Origin: an uncultured Actinomycetes bacterium
GTDB lineage: Bacteria; Actinomycetota; Thermoleophilia; RBG-16-64-13
DNA: 56,410 bases
Reading direction: 5' to 3'
Assembly: GCA_903873715.1 (NCBI GenBank)
Contig: CAIQPS010000006.1
Coordinates: 1-56,410 of the forward strand
Both the position numbers and the translations under genes were made by a program. Under the pieces are notes generated by a model that saw only the letters and a program-made list of their open reading frames with translations, did not search any database and had not been told where the DNA came from. Positions 15,946-24,043 of this stretch are shown here, in pieces (the first letter of the stretch is position 1; the number at the start of each line of letters is the position of its first letter).

Positions 15946-16782
15946 TCAGACCTGCGACGCCGGCCCCTCCAGATCGAGCACCTCGTTCAGGCTCCCCGAT
16001 CGGAACCCCATGAGGTCCACGCTCACGTAGGTGTAGCCCAGGGCTCTGAAGGCCTCCGTCACCTGGGAGCGCAGCGGCTCCGCGCACAGCCGGTGTACCT
16101 GTTCTACCGGAACCTCGATGCGAGCCAGACGCCCCCCGTCGTGATGCCTCACGCGGACCACCGGGAAGTCCCACCCATGCAGGAGCTCCTCCGCACGGGC
16201 GACCGTCTGGAGACCTTCGATGGTGATCTTCTCGCCGTACGGGAAGCGGGAGGCCAGACAGGGTGAAGCCGGGCGCTCCGCGGTCGGCAGACCCAGGAGG
16301 CGGCTCGCCTCGCGCACTTCAGGTTTGGTCATCCCGGCTTCGGCAAGCGGATGCAGGACGCCGGCTTCTTCGGCCGCTTTCAAGCCCGGGCGGTAGTCCT
16401 CGCTGTCCTCGGCGATGACGCCGTCCAGGACCGCCTCGAACCCTCGCTCGGTGCGGATCTTCTCGAGCGCTTGGTGCAGTTGGCCGCGGCACAGGTAGCA
16501 GCGCAACGGCGTGTTGTCCGCGAAGCCGGGGATCTCAAGGGAATCCAGGACGATGCACTCGTGCGCCACGCCCAAGCCGGCCGCCAGCGACCGCGCCGAT
16601 TCGATGTCGGCCTCCGATTCGACCGACCCGACCGCTGTGACCGCCACCAGCTTGCCGGCAGGGAGCGCACGCGCGGCCAGAGCCAGCAGGAGGCTGGAAT
16701 CCACCCCGCCCGAGAGCGCGACCACGGCCCCATCGAGGCCGGCGATGCGGTCCTCGACCCGGGCGGTCTTGCCCGCGGTCAC
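15946..16782 (-). CDS. larE: LarE-type ATP-dependent sulfur transferase
   Basis: 278 residues. The PP-loop Leu-Ser-Gly-Gly-Val-Asp-Ser-Ser (23-30), a Cys95-x2-Cys98 pair (Arg-Cys-Tyr-Leu-Cys-Arg) and Cys175 in Pro-Cys-Leu-Ala-Ser-Arg-Phe-Pro-Tyr-Gly match LarE. In Lactiplantibacillus LarE the equivalent cysteine (Cys176, from memory) donates its sulfur to the nickel-pincer cofactor of lactate racemase. No larA, larB or larC is in the window, so the real acceptor here is unknown. The GTG start overlaps the stop of the TetR gene by four bases (GTGA), so the two are translationally coupled. Confidence 0.9.
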   Translation of the reverse strand: MTAGKTARVEDRIAGLDGAVVALSGGVDSSLLLALAARALPAGKLVAVTAVGSVESEADIESARSLAAGLGVAHECIVLDSLEIPGFADNTPLRCYLCRGQLHQALEKIRTERGFEAVLDGVIAEDSEDYRPGLKAAEEAGVLHPLAEAGMTKPEVREASRLLGLPTAERPASPCLASRFPYGEKITIEGLQTVARAEELLHGWDFPVVRVRHHDGGRLARIEVPVEQVHRLCAEPLRSQVTEAFRALGYTYVSVDLMGFRSGSLNEVLDLEGPASQV

Positions 16783-17402
16783 GCGGACCGCATCTCAAGG
16801 GCCGCGGCGAGGAACCCGATCGCGATGTCCACGAGTTCGTCTATGCGGCTCTCGTAGTCCTCGGGCCTCAGGTCTGCGGCGGCCATGAGCCAGGGATGCA
16901 TCGTGATGAGCCCGAACACCGCTGCTCCCAGGAACACGCTCACCAGAGCAGGATCCTTATGCGGGACGTCAGGCTTCATCTGTTCCTGGAGTTCGGCGAA
17001 GCGCTGAGCCATGATGCGGAGCGCCGTCGGATGGTCTTCCGGCATCATCTTCTCCGGCTCGAAGCCGGTGAGTTCCGCGCGGGCAAGGAGCATCGCGGAA
17101 CTGTTGGCCTCGGTGAGGAACATCCGCAACACCTGGCGCATGACCTCGAGCGAGTCCGCGGAGGCATCGATGGGGTTGGACAGAAGGACCTCTCCCCCGA
17201 ACGTCACCTCTCTTCTGATGACTTCCTCGGTCAGTTGTTCCTTGGTGCCGAAGTAGTGGTGCACCAGACCATGAGTCACGCCTGCTTCCTTTGCGACGTC
17301 GCGCACGCTCACGGCAAGGATGCCCTGTGCAGCGAACAACTTGCGTGCAGCCTTAAGGATCTCCGCCTTCGTTACGTCAGAATCCCCGCGCTGGGCTCGC
17401 AT
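16779..17402 (-). CDS. TetR family transcriptional regulator (larE operon)
   Basis: 207 residues from the ATG at 17402, preferred because AGGGGGA sits about seven bases upstream; an in-frame ATG at 17429 lies within a few bases of the predicted transcript start. The N-terminal helix-turn-helix is classical (Val-Arg-Asp-Val-Ala-Lys-Glu-Ala-Gly-Val-Thr-His-Gly-Leu-Val-His-His-Tyr-Phe). It is clearly related along most of its length to the TetR protein at 50052-50681, sharing Gly-Val-Thr-His-Gly-Leu-Val-His and a Ala-Arg-Ala-Glu-Leu motif. It is cotranscribed with larE by a four-base overlap, so it probably regulates its own operon. The ligand is unknown. Confidence 0.9.
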   Translation of the reverse strand: MRAQRGDSDVTKAEILKAARKLFAAQGILAVSVRDVAKEAGVTHGLVHHYFGTKEQLTEEVIRREVTFGGEVLLSNPIDASADSLEVMRQVLRMFLTEANSSAMLLARAELTGFEPEKMMPEDHPTALRIMAQRFAELQEQMKPDVPHKDPALVSVFLGAAVFGLITMHPWLMAAADLRPEDYESRIDELVDIAIGFLAAALEMRSA

Positions 17403-17437
17403 TTTTGGTCCCCCTGGTCTAGCGTCCATCGCTACGG

Positions 17438-17443
17438 ATTATA
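17438..17443 (-). promoter_or_regulatory. Consensus -10 box for the TetR-larE operon
   Basis: TATAAT reads on the minus strand at 17443-17438. The predicted transcript start (about 17431) lies 28 bases before the ATG at 17402 and leaves room for its ribosome site. No good -35 is seen 16-18 bases upstream. Confidence 0.5.
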
Positions 17444-17491
17444 CGCGCGACAGAAGCACCGGCTATCGTGCGCTGCCGTTCAGGTCCCGGT

Positions 17492-17514
17492 GCGCGGGGC
17501 CGTATGCCCCGCGC
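17492..17514. terminator. GC-rich hairpin between zinc-ribbon gene and TetR gene
   Basis: GCGCGGGGC and GCCCCGCGC pair perfectly around a five-base loop. It lies 57 bases after the stop of the minus-strand gene at 17571; no T-run follows. Confidence 0.45.
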
Positions 17515-17570
17515 CGGCTCTGGGGGAGCACCAGTCGCCGCCGGTGTCAGGCAGGGTGCCCGAACCCGGG

Positions 17571-19418
17571 CTATTGGATCGCGGCCGGCCGGGCGAATCC
17601 GATGGGCGGTTCCTGTCCGTAATAGTCATCGATCAGCGAGGTCCCCACGGCGTCGTTCTGGTTGAAGCTGTCGATGGCGCCGTTGAGCGAGCGCTTGGCG
17701 GTGTCGAGGGCAGCGGTGTCGTTCAAGGCCGCGGCCGTAGCCAGACCTTCGCAGGCCGTCGCGAGATCGCCGTAGGCCTTCAGCATGCCGGCGTGGAAGG
17801 ACGCGAAGTACTCGGGAGCCACGATCTTCTGGAGCTCCGCCATCTTGGCGCTGAGCACCGAGGTCACCTGGCCGGCCGCGGCCGCCAAAGCGGCGGGTTG
17901 GGCGGCGGCGTCCTGGAGCGCGGTGTTCACCTGGTTGACGGCGGAGGCGATGGCGGTGCGCGGTTCGGTGATGGCGAGGACGTACGAGACCAGCGCGAGC
18001 CGTTCCTGGATGACGGTGTCGGCCAGCTGGCCCACGCCGGGATCCGTCGATTGCGGCAGGGCCGCCGCCTTGGTGTAGCTGTCGGCCGCCGAGCTCAGGT
18101 CCCCTCCGGCCTCCTGCGCATAGCCGAGGGCGAACCAGGCCTGCCGCGAGCCGGGGAAGCGCTCGGTGGTCTTCGCAGCGACGTGGAGTGCGTCTGGGAG
18201 GTCCTTCTTCTTGACGAACGCGCTCCATTCTCCGAGATAGGCCCTCTCGTAGTTCGGGTCGGACTCGGTCGCCTGCATGTAGAGCACTGCCGACTTGCTC
18301 AGATCGCCGGCGGCGAACGCGGCGTCCGCCTGCTGGGCCAACTGCTCCGCCTCGCTCACCGCGCCGCCTGCCGAGGAGGGCAGGAAGGTGCTGTAGCCGG
18401 CGGTCGCAGCTCCGGCCACGAGCACGATGGCCGCGACGACGAGCGCGCCGCTCGACCTACGGCCCTTCTTGCGCCTCAGTTCGGACGCGGCCATGAAGTA
18501 GGCAGGGTCGATATCGGCGTCCGCAACGGGAGCCGCGAAGGTGTTCCGCACCCTGCGGGAACCCAGCATGTACGGGATCCAGATGAGGGCCAGAGCGCCG
18601 GTCTGATAGAGGTTGCGCATCGCATAGGTGGTGACGTCCGCCGCCGCGTCGGTCAGCCCGCTCGACCGCAGCGCATCGACCATGAGGAGGATGGAGGCCC
18701 CCGAACTCACCCCGGCCGCCAGGCAACAGAACACGTAGAACGCGACCGTGTAACCACGTGCCCCGGTCCGCTTGCCGGAGATCATGGACAGCAACGCGAT
18801 CGGGGCCAAGAACATCACCGCCGCCGCGAACACCTGGAACAGAGTGAACGGCTGCCACAGCCAGTGGTAGATGGGAGACCCGGGGGTCGTCAACGCGGCG
18901 TAGGCGTCGGACTGCCTGAAAGGCATGAACTGGTCGTAGACCGTCCACGCGCTCCAACACATGATGAGTATCAGCCCGAGCATCGGCAGCAGCAGGAACC
19001 CACCGACGCCGTACGGCCCGCTCTTGCGCTTGGCGGCCCGCCGCAGCGGCTCGAGCTCGGCCGCTTCGTTCTCGAACGGATATGTGGGCGGCTGCGCCGG
19101 CGGCATGGCGGCCGGCGGGTATGCGGGTGCTCCGGGCTGCTGATAGGTGGGCGTCGCGGCCGGTGGGTAGGAGGGCGCCGGGGCGTATCCCTGCGGCGGG
19201 AAGGGGGTCACGACCGGCTGGTAGGTGACGGCCGGGGCAGCAGGCGGCACCGTTGCCGCGGGTGCGGGAGGTGCTGAAGGGCCGGGAGGCACCGGGGCCG
19301 CTGGAGGTGCGGACATCGCCCGGGGCGGCGCCGGAGGCCTCATCGAGGAGCAGCCCCGCGGGCACGGCTTGCCTTTCAATCCGGGCCACCCGCAGACCGG
19401 GCAGCGTTCCATCTCCAT
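17571..19418 (-). CDS. Zinc-ribbon, DUF2569-like membrane and TPR-repeat protein
   Basis: 615 residues from the ATG at 19418, preceded by AGGAGGAGAAGG. The N-terminus has a small zinc ribbon (Cys-Pro-Val-Cys-Gly and Cys-Pro-Arg-Gly-Cys), then a long Pro/Ala-rich linker (about 25-120). A four-helix membrane domain resembling DUF2569 starts at Gly-Pro-Tyr-Gly-Val-Gly-Gly-Phe (about 135-300), followed by one more transmembrane helix (about 335-355) and an exported Ala-rich part with tetratricopeptide-like helices (Ala-Ala-Phe-Ala-Ala-Gly-Asp and Ala-Trp-Phe-Ala-Leu-Gly-Tyr). The function is unknown; the layout suggests a membrane scaffold with a cytoplasmic metal-binding tip. It is divergent from the alcohol dehydrogenase gene. 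Confidence 0.82.
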   Translation of the reverse strand: MEMERCPVCGWPGLKGKPCPRGCSSMRPPAPPRAMSAPPAAPVPPGPSAPPAPAATVPPAAPAVTYQPVVTPFPPQGYAPAPSYPPAATPTYQQPGAPAYPPAAMPPAQPPTYPFENEAAELEPLRRAAKRKSGPYGVGGFLLLPMLGLILIMCWSAWTVYDQFMPFRQSDAYAALTTPGSPIYHWLWQPFTLFQVFAAAVMFLAPIALLSMISGKRTGARGYTVAFYVFCCLAAGVSSGASILLMVDALRSSGLTDAAADVTTYAMRNLYQTGALALIWIPYMLGSRRVRNTFAAPVADADIDPAYFMAASELRRKKGRRSSGALVVAAIVLVAGAATAGYSTFLPSSAGGAVSEAEQLAQQADAAFAAGDLSKSAVLYMQATESDPNYERAYLGEWSAFVKKKDLPDALHVAAKTTERFPGSRQAWFALGYAQEAGGDLSSAADSYTKAAALPQSTDPGVGQLADTVIQERLALVSYVLAITEPRTAIASAVNQVNTALQDAAAQPAALAAAAGQVTSVLSAKMAELQKIVAPEYFASFHAGMLKAYGDLATACEGLATAAALNDTAALDTAKRSLNGAIDSFNQNDAVGTSLIDDYYGQEPPIGFARPAAIQ

Positions 19419-19594
19419 GGCCTTCTCCTCCTGCAATACTCTCGCTCTCCTATCGGCAGAGCGGGAGGAATCGTGAGAATCTCTATCTGTGTCCACCCAT
19501 TACTACGGAACGCGCCCGTCTCCTACTTCGTGGCGGCGCTCGATGTTCACGACGTCACGCCTGTCCGGCATCAGAAAGTGAGGATCCCCACGCC

Positions 19595-20602
19595 ATGCCC
19601 CTGATGAAAGCCGTCCAGATCGCCCATCCCGGTGCAGAGCTCACCCTCGTGGAGATGGATATCCCGGAGCCCGGGGAGCGTGAGGCGCTCATCAGGGTGG
19701 AGGCCTGCGGCGTGTGTCACGGGGACGCGGTCGCCAGGTTCGGCACCATGCCTGGGATCGTCCACCCGCGGGTGCCCGGCCACGAGGTCGTGGGCACGGT
19801 GGTGAAGACCGGCCGGGGTGCTTCCGCCTGGAAGCAGGGGACCCGTGTGGGGGTCGGGTGGAGCGGCGGCTGGTGCGGCGCCTGCGATCCCTGTGCCGAG
19901 GGCCGCCATCACGCGTGCACCGACTCCCTCATCACCGGGCTTTCGGTGGACGGGGGCTACGCCGAGTACATGGTCGCCCGGGCGTCGGCGCTCGTGAGGA
20001 TCCCGGACGAGATGTCCTCGGTGGGCGCGGCTCCTCTGCTGTGCGCCGGCGCCACCACGTTCAGCGCCCTTCAGGAGAGCGGGGCCAAGGCGGGCGATGT
20101 GGTCGCCATCCAAGGCATCGGGGGGCTGGGCCACCTGGGTGTCCAGTACGCCAACCGGATGGGTTTCACCACCGTGGCGATCTCCCGGGGCCGCTCGAAG
20201 GAGGCGATCGCCTACGAACTCGGCGCCGATCACTACATCGATGCCGAGGGCGGCGATGCCGCGGCGGGACTGCGAAAGTTGGGCGGGGCCAAGGTCATCC
20301 TGTGCACGGCCCCGGATGCGGCCTCCATCACCGGCCTGATCGGTGGGATGGCCGACGGCGGTCAGATGATCATCGTCGCGGCGCCGCACGACCCTATCCA
20401 GTTACATCCCGGGCGGCTGTTCGAGGGCGGGCTGTCGATCAAGGGCTGGCACGGCCAGCGCGCGGGGGACGCCATCGCCTTCAGCCTTCGCTTCGAGGTC
20501 ATGCCGGTCATAGAGACCTATCCCCTGGAGCGGGCGGCCGAGGCGTTCGACAAGATGATGGCCGCCACCGTCCGCTTCCGCGCGGTGTTGTCGATCGGCT
20601 GA
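19595..20602 (+). CDS. Zinc-dependent alcohol dehydrogenase (MDR family)
   Basis: 335 residues from ATG 19595, with GTGAGGA about a dozen bases upstream; an ATG nine bases later is an alternative. Catalytic zinc ligands are Cys38 (Cys-Gly-Val-Cys-His-Gly-Asp) and His63 (Pro-Gly-His-Glu-Val-Val-Gly); structural zinc ligands are Cys94, Cys97, Cys100 and Cys108. The nucleotide-binding motif is Gly-Ile-Gly-Gly-Leu-Gly-His-Leu-Gly. The Cys-His-Gly-Asp form and length match AdhP-like NAD(P)-dependent primary alcohol dehydrogenases, which interconvert alcohols and aldehydes. It appears monocistronic. Confidence 0.92.
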   Translation: MPLMKAVQIAHPGAELTLVEMDIPEPGEREALIRVEACGVCHGDAVARFGTMPGIVHPRVPGHEVVGTVVKTGRGASAWKQGTRVGVGWSGGWCGACDPCAEGRHHACTDSLITGLSVDGGYAEYMVARASALVRIPDEMSSVGAAPLLCAGATTFSALQESGAKAGDVVAIQGIGGLGHLGVQYANRMGFTTVAISRGRSKEAIAYELGADHYIDAEGGDAAAGLRKLGGAKVILCTAPDAASITGLIGGMADGGQMIIVAAPHDPIQLHPGRLFEGGLSIKGWHGQRAGDAIAFSLRFEVMPVIETYPLERAAEAFDKMMAATVRFRAVLSIG

Positions 20603-20688
20603 GTGAAGGCCTGGGCAGCGGCGCCGATCTCTGCGGCGCCCGCCAAGGCCGGCCGCGCCCGGTGCCGCGCTCGGTGCGGCTTGCCGGT

Positions 20689-21486
20689 CTACTGCTGCAG
20701 CGAGACTGTGACCCCGCGCAGGGTCAGGTACTGCCCGTCGGTGACCTTGACGGTGAAGCTGCCCATCGGGTAGTCGCTGGCCGTGAGCTTCTGGCCGTTG
20801 GCGTCCGTCGAGACCTGCCAGTAGCCGATGGTGCTCTGACCGGTGACCGTGCCCGTGTACCAACCCTCTTCGATGTCGTACCCGACTCGGTACGTGCCGT
20901 CCTTGAGGTCGGAGGTGGCAAGCGGGTCGGAGGCGGTGCTGCTCGCCTCCTCGATGACAACGCCGGTGAGGCGCAGATACTGTCCGCTGGTGACCTTGAC
21001 GTAGAAGGAGCCGGTGGGGTCGCCGCTCGCCACGAAGCGGGCGCCGTTGGCGTCGCTGGTGATCTCCCAATGGCCGGTCCCGCTCACCACGGTGCCCTTG
21101 TAGAGGCCGCTGCTCAGATCGGTGCCGGCCTTGTAGATGCCGTCGCCGTACTGGCCGTCCGCCAGGCTGGTGCTGGTGGTGGGGGCCACGGTCGTGGTGG
21201 TGGTCGCAGCGGCCTCCGTGGTGGTCGGGGTGCTGCTGTCGGAGGACGAGGTGGTCTGGCCGGGCATGCCCGAAGGGGGCGTGCCCCCGCCCGGGAAGCC
21301 GGACGGCGGAGTGCCGGTGGGACCGGTCTGCCCGGTGGTGTTCTGAGCGGCGACGGTGCTGCTGGTGTCTGCCGCGGCGCTGCTGGAGCCGCATCCGGCC
21401 ACGACGGCGACCATCGCTACGGCGAGCAGAGCCACTGCCGCGAGGGCCCAGAAAGCGCGCCTACCGTGCTGCTCCGAACGAACCAT
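20689..21486 (-). CDS. Lipoprotein with two tandem beta-rich repeats
   Basis: 265 residues from the ATG at 21486, eight bases after GGAGG; an ATG at 21492 is too close to that ribosome site. A signal sequence ends in Val-Ala-Gly-Cys (lipobox). A low-complexity Ser/Thr/Gly/Pro linker of about 90 residues leads to two copies of a domain of about 65 residues, each starting Asp-Gly-x-Tyr with Val/Ala-Gly-x-Asp and Tyr-x-Gly-Thr-Val and ending Gly-Gln-Tyr-Leu-x-Leu. Similar small repeats occur in exported proteins of Gram-positive bacteria without a known function. It is convergent with the alcohol dehydrogenase gene, 86 bases away. Confidence 0.8.
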   Translation of the reverse strand: MVRSEQHGRRAFWALAAVALLAVAMVAVVAGCGSSSAAADTSSTVAAQNTTGQTGPTGTPPSGFPGGGTPPSGMPGQTTSSSDSSTPTTTEAAATTTTTVAPTTSTSLADGQYGDGIYKAGTDLSSGLYKGTVVSGTGHWEITSDANGARFVASGDPTGSFYVKVTSGQYLRLTGVVIEEASSTASDPLATSDLKDGTYRVGYDIEEGWYTGTVTGQSTIGYWQVSTDANGQKLTASDYPMGSFTVKVTDGQYLTLRGVTVSLQQ

Positions 21487-21616
21487 AGCCATATCCTCCG
21501 TCAGCTCCCGCGGGAAGTCCTTGGGTCGTGTCTGCTCAACCAGCATCGAGCATAGTCGGGGGCGTGTAAGCCCAGCGTCAAGAAACGACCGAGGCCGCGA
21601 TCGTCGATCTGCCGGG

Positions 21617-22132
21617 CTAGAGCTGCGCCGGCGGCCGGCCGGCCGCCTGGTCGAGGTCGCTCAACGACCTGGCCGCCCGCTCGGCTACGACCGCCCCGTC
21701 GTTCCCGCCGATCACCTGCATGAGGGGCGCCAGAAGGTCGGCGAGGACCTTGTTGTCGCTCGCCAGTCCGCCGAGGACCCGCCGGCTCATCTCCAGGCGG
21801 CCTCGGGTGACCTCCGGATCCGTGACGGCCTGTAGCACCGGCCGGACCGACCGCGGGCCCAGTTGTATGAGACCGGTGGCGGCCAGCCAGCGCAGGTCGG
21901 GGTCTGGGCTGTCTAGCAGGGCGACGAACTCGTCGAGACTCGCCGGGTCCCCGATGGCCGCCAGGGTCTTTATGGCTTCCCAACGCGTCTGCTTGTCCGG
22001 CGAGTGGATGAGCGCCCGCACCAGCGGCGCGGCCGGCTCTCCGACGAGCACCAGGCATTCCCGGGCTTTCTTGCGGGTCATGCCGTCCCGGCTGCTCAGC
22101 TCGCCTATCAGTCCCTCGAGGTAGTCACCCAT
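21617..22132 (-). CDS. HEAT-repeat protein
   Basis: 171 residues from the ATG at 22132, with GGAGGA just upstream; the frame extends further, but those codons look non-coding. Short helical repeats are visible (Pro-Leu-Val-Arg-Ala-Leu-Ile; Arg-Trp-Glu-Ala-Ile-Lys-Thr-Leu-Ala-Ala-Ile-Gly-Asp; Asp-Leu-Arg-Trp-Leu-Ala-Ala-Thr-Gly-Leu), the pattern of PBS-lyase/HEAT repeats that mediate protein contacts. No catalytic motif. It lies upstream of the repeat lipoprotein on the same strand with a 130-base gap, so cotranscription is uncertain. Confidence 0.78.
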   Translation of the reverse strand: MGDYLEGLIGELSSRDGMTRKKARECLVLVGEPAAPLVRALIHSPDKQTRWEAIKTLAAIGDPASLDEFVALLDSPDPDLRWLAATGLIQLGPRSVRPVLQAVTDPEVTRGRLEMSRRVLGGLASDNKVLADLLAPLMQVIGGNDGAVVAERAARSLSDLDQAAGRPPAQL

Positions 22133-22170
22133 GGCTCCTCCGTTCCGCGGACTTGGCGCACCGGGGCGGA

Positions 22171-22192
22171 GCACCGGCCCTGGAGCCGGTGC
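22171..22192. promoter_or_regulatory. Inverted repeat in the HEAT/flavodoxin divergent region
   Basis: GCACCGGC, six bases, GCCGGTGC: a perfect 8-bp inverted repeat 39 bases before the HEAT protein start on the minus strand. It could be an operator or a 5' UTR hairpin. Confidence 0.3.
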
Positions 22193-22369
22193 CTCTCCGG
22201 CGCCTTCGACCATCCTAGCAGGGCGCCGTCCCGCGTCCACCGTGGACCGTGGGCGCAGCGCGGGCCGCGACGGTCTCGTGTGCATCCTTCCCCGCGTGGG
22301 CTATCCTCACGCCATCATCGACAGTGCGAGATGCGGGAGCGGGCACCTGTCCGCCCGCGAGGAGGGACG

Positions 22370-22885
22370 ATGCCTGTCTCGATCCTGGTGGCTTACGCGA
22401 CCCGGGCCGGCTCCACCGGAGAGGTGGCCGAAGCCATCGCCCAGGTCCTCCGGGAGCAGGGGGCCGAGGTCGACCTCCGGCAACTGCCCTTCAGCGGCAG
22501 GCTGGCCGCCTACGACGCCGTCGTGCTCGGCGCCCCGATCTACAACTTCCGCTGGCACAAGGACGCGCTCCGCTTCCTGCGCCGCAACCGGTTCATCCTC
22601 TCGTCGCTGCCGCTGGCCGCCTTCGCGCTCGGCCCCTTCCACGACGAGGAGAAAGAATGGGGCGAGGTGCGCGACCAGTTCGACCGCGTGCTCGTCGAGT
22701 TCCCGTGGATGAAGCTCGTCTCCAAGAACGTGTTCGGGGGCAAGTACGACCCCGCCAGCCTGCGCTTCCCCTACAGCCTCATGCCGGGCATGAAAAAGCT
22801 CCCGGTCACCGACATCCGCGACTGGGACGCCATCCGGGCCTGGGCCGAAGAGTTGGCGGAGCATTTCGGGGCTGAGACGCAGTAG
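22370..22885 (+). CDS. Flavodoxin-domain protein (HemG-like)
   Basis: 171 residues, with GGAGGG before the ATG. The FMN phosphate loop is Ala-Thr-Arg-Ala-Gly-Ser-Thr-Gly-Glu-Val-Ala; Val-Val-Leu-Gly-Ala-Pro-Ile-Tyr follows at the second flavin loop. Length and the Trp-His-Lys-Asp-Ala motif resemble menaquinone-linked protoporphyrinogen oxidase HemG and the flavodoxin_5 group. It is probably a soluble FMN redox protein; no haem genes are adjacent, so the haem role is not supported by context. It is divergent from the HEAT gene and convergent with the nitroreductase gene. Confidence 0.85.
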   Translation: MPVSILVAYATRAGSTGEVAEAIAQVLREQGAEVDLRQLPFSGRLAAYDAVVLGAPIYNFRWHKDALRFLRRNRFILSSLPLAAFALGPFHDEEKEWGEVRDQFDRVLVEFPWMKLVSKNVFGGKYDPASLRFPYSLMPGMKKLPVTDIRDWDAIRAWAEELAEHFGAETQ

Positions 22886-22913
22886 CCCGGCCGCCCCGAA
22901 GGGGGCCGGGCTA
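22883..22913. terminator. Hairpin terminator between convergent flavodoxin and nitroreductase genes
   Basis: TAGCCCGGCC (22883-22892), beginning with the flavodoxin stop codon, pairs with GGCCGGGCTA (22904-22913). The stem is 10 bp without a T-run. Confidence 0.6.
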
Positions 22914-22960
22914 CGAACAGTCAGGGCCGGGCCGGCGCCGGGCCGGCGCGCAGCTTCCGC

Positions 22961-23515
22961 TCAGTCGATGTAGGCAACCACTCCGCGGGGCTCGCGCTCC
23001 ATGCGGGCGAACTTGGTCTCGTCGTCGGTGTAGCCGATGGCGATGCCGCATTCCATCTGATATCCCTCGGGGATCCCCGCTTCGGCCGACAGGGCCGCGT
23101 TCGCCGGGGCGTTCAGCGCGTAGGAAGGCGAGCGGAGGAACACGGAGCCGAGGCCGAGTTCGGTGGCCTGCAGCAGCATGTTCTGGACCGACACCCCGCA
23201 GTTGAGCTGGGTGATCGCCATCTCCTTGGGACCCGACAGGAGGATGATCACCGGCGCCCCGTAGAGCGGCAGGTATCCGGGGAGTGCCGCGCGGCCCATC
23301 AGGAACTCGTTGCCGGAGTTGCGCATGGCGTCCAGCGTCCGCTCGTTGATGCGGGCGATGAGGTCCTTGTTGCGGATCACCGACATCTTGTACTCACCAG
23401 CGTTGGGTGCCCACCGTCCGGCCGAGATGATGGCCTCGAGGTCGGCGTCGGTCACCGGCTTGTCCTGATATGACCGGATGCTCCTGCGCTTGAGTACGGC
23501 GTCTGCGACGTTCAT
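22961..23515 (-). CDS. Nitroreductase family oxidoreductase
   Basis: 184 residues from the ATG at 23515, preceded by GGAGGGAG. The FMN phosphate-binding start Val-Leu-Lys-Arg-Arg-Ser-Ile-Arg-Ser-Tyr, Ala-Pro-Asn-Ala-Gly-Glu and the C-terminal Cys-Gly-Ile-Ala-Ile-Gly-Tyr identify the nitroreductase fold. These NAD(P)H:FMN enzymes reduce nitro compounds, quinones or other electrophiles; the physiological substrate is unknown. It is divergent from the toxin-antitoxin operon. Confidence 0.9.
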   Translation of the reverse strand: MNVADAVLKRRSIRSYQDKPVTDADLEAIISAGRWAPNAGEYKMSVIRNKDLIARINERTLDAMRNSGNEFLMGRAALPGYLPLYGAPVIILLSGPKEMAITQLNCGVSVQNMLLQATELGLGSVFLRSPSYALNAPANAALSAEAGIPEGYQMECGIAIGYTDDETKFARMEREPRGVVAYID

Positions 23516-23664
23516 CCTCGGACTCCCTCCGTGGTCTCGTTTCACCGGGACACCATACTTCAGAGCGGGGGTGTGGCGCCACTCCAGACAGAACGCGCAG
23601 TCCAAGCTCAAACCATCGTCCCATCACGGACCGTTCGTCTTGTCCGTACCTTCCGCCGGAGACG

Positions 23665-23694
23665 TTGACACTTATGTCGGATGTGACATATTAT
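23665..23694 (+). promoter_or_regulatory. Toxin-antitoxin promoter with internal operator
   Basis: TTGACA (23665-23670), 18 bases, then TATTAT (23689-23694). Between and overlapping these lies the perfect inverted repeat TATGTC-GGATGT-GACATA (23673-23690), a likely autorepression site for the helix-turn-helix antitoxin. Confidence 0.7.
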
Positions 23695-23716
23695 CGAGGA
23701 GCGGGTAGACAAACCT

Positions 23717-24043
23717 GTGATCTGGCTCCATGGCGAAGTCCGAACGCCTCCGCTGACGCCGCCGGCACGGATCGAGGCGGGACTGCTGCTTCGCAGGCTA
23801 CAACGGGGGGAAGCCCTGGGTCTGCCCCATTCTCGCCCCCTGCCGTGCATAGGAAGCAGGTGCCACGAGTTGCGTATCACCGACGAGCAAGCGACTTGGA
23901 GGATCGTATACCGCGCCGACGCGGACGCGGTCATCATCCTCGAGGTCTTCAGCAAGAAGACCCAGGAGACGCCCGCCTCGGTGATAGCGGTATGCAAGCG
24001 GCGCTTGCGCGACTACGAAACGATCGCCGGGCGAGGGAGCTGA
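23717..24043 (+). CDS. higB: RelE/HigB-type toxin
   Basis: 108 residues from a GTG at 23717; an in-frame stop lies 33 bases upstream and no better start is available. The fold signature is that of the phage-derived Gp49/HigB group: Leu-Arg-Ile-Thr-Asp-Glu (beta strand), Trp-Arg-Ile-Val-Tyr-Arg-Ala-Asp and Ile-Ile-Leu-Glu-Val-Phe-Ser-Lys-Lys-Thr-Gln near the C-terminus. HigB toxins are ribosome-dependent mRNA endonucleases. The toxin-first gene order and the one-base overlap with the antitoxin (TGATG) are typical of higBA. The GTG has no close ribosome site (GAGGAG is about 16 bases upstream), which may keep toxin output low. Confidence 0.85.
   Translation: MIWLHGEVRTPPLTPPARIEAGLLLRRLQRGEALGLPHSRPLPCIGSRCHELRITDEQATWRIVYRADADAVIILEVFSKKTQETPASVIAVCKRRLRDYETIAGRGS

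Noticed and set aside
16896-19277. A 793-codon open frame on the plus strand
   Set aside because: It runs antisense through the TetR gene and the zinc-ribbon/DUF2569 gene, which have coherent domains and ribosome sites; the frame itself is Arg/Gly/His-rich without domains.
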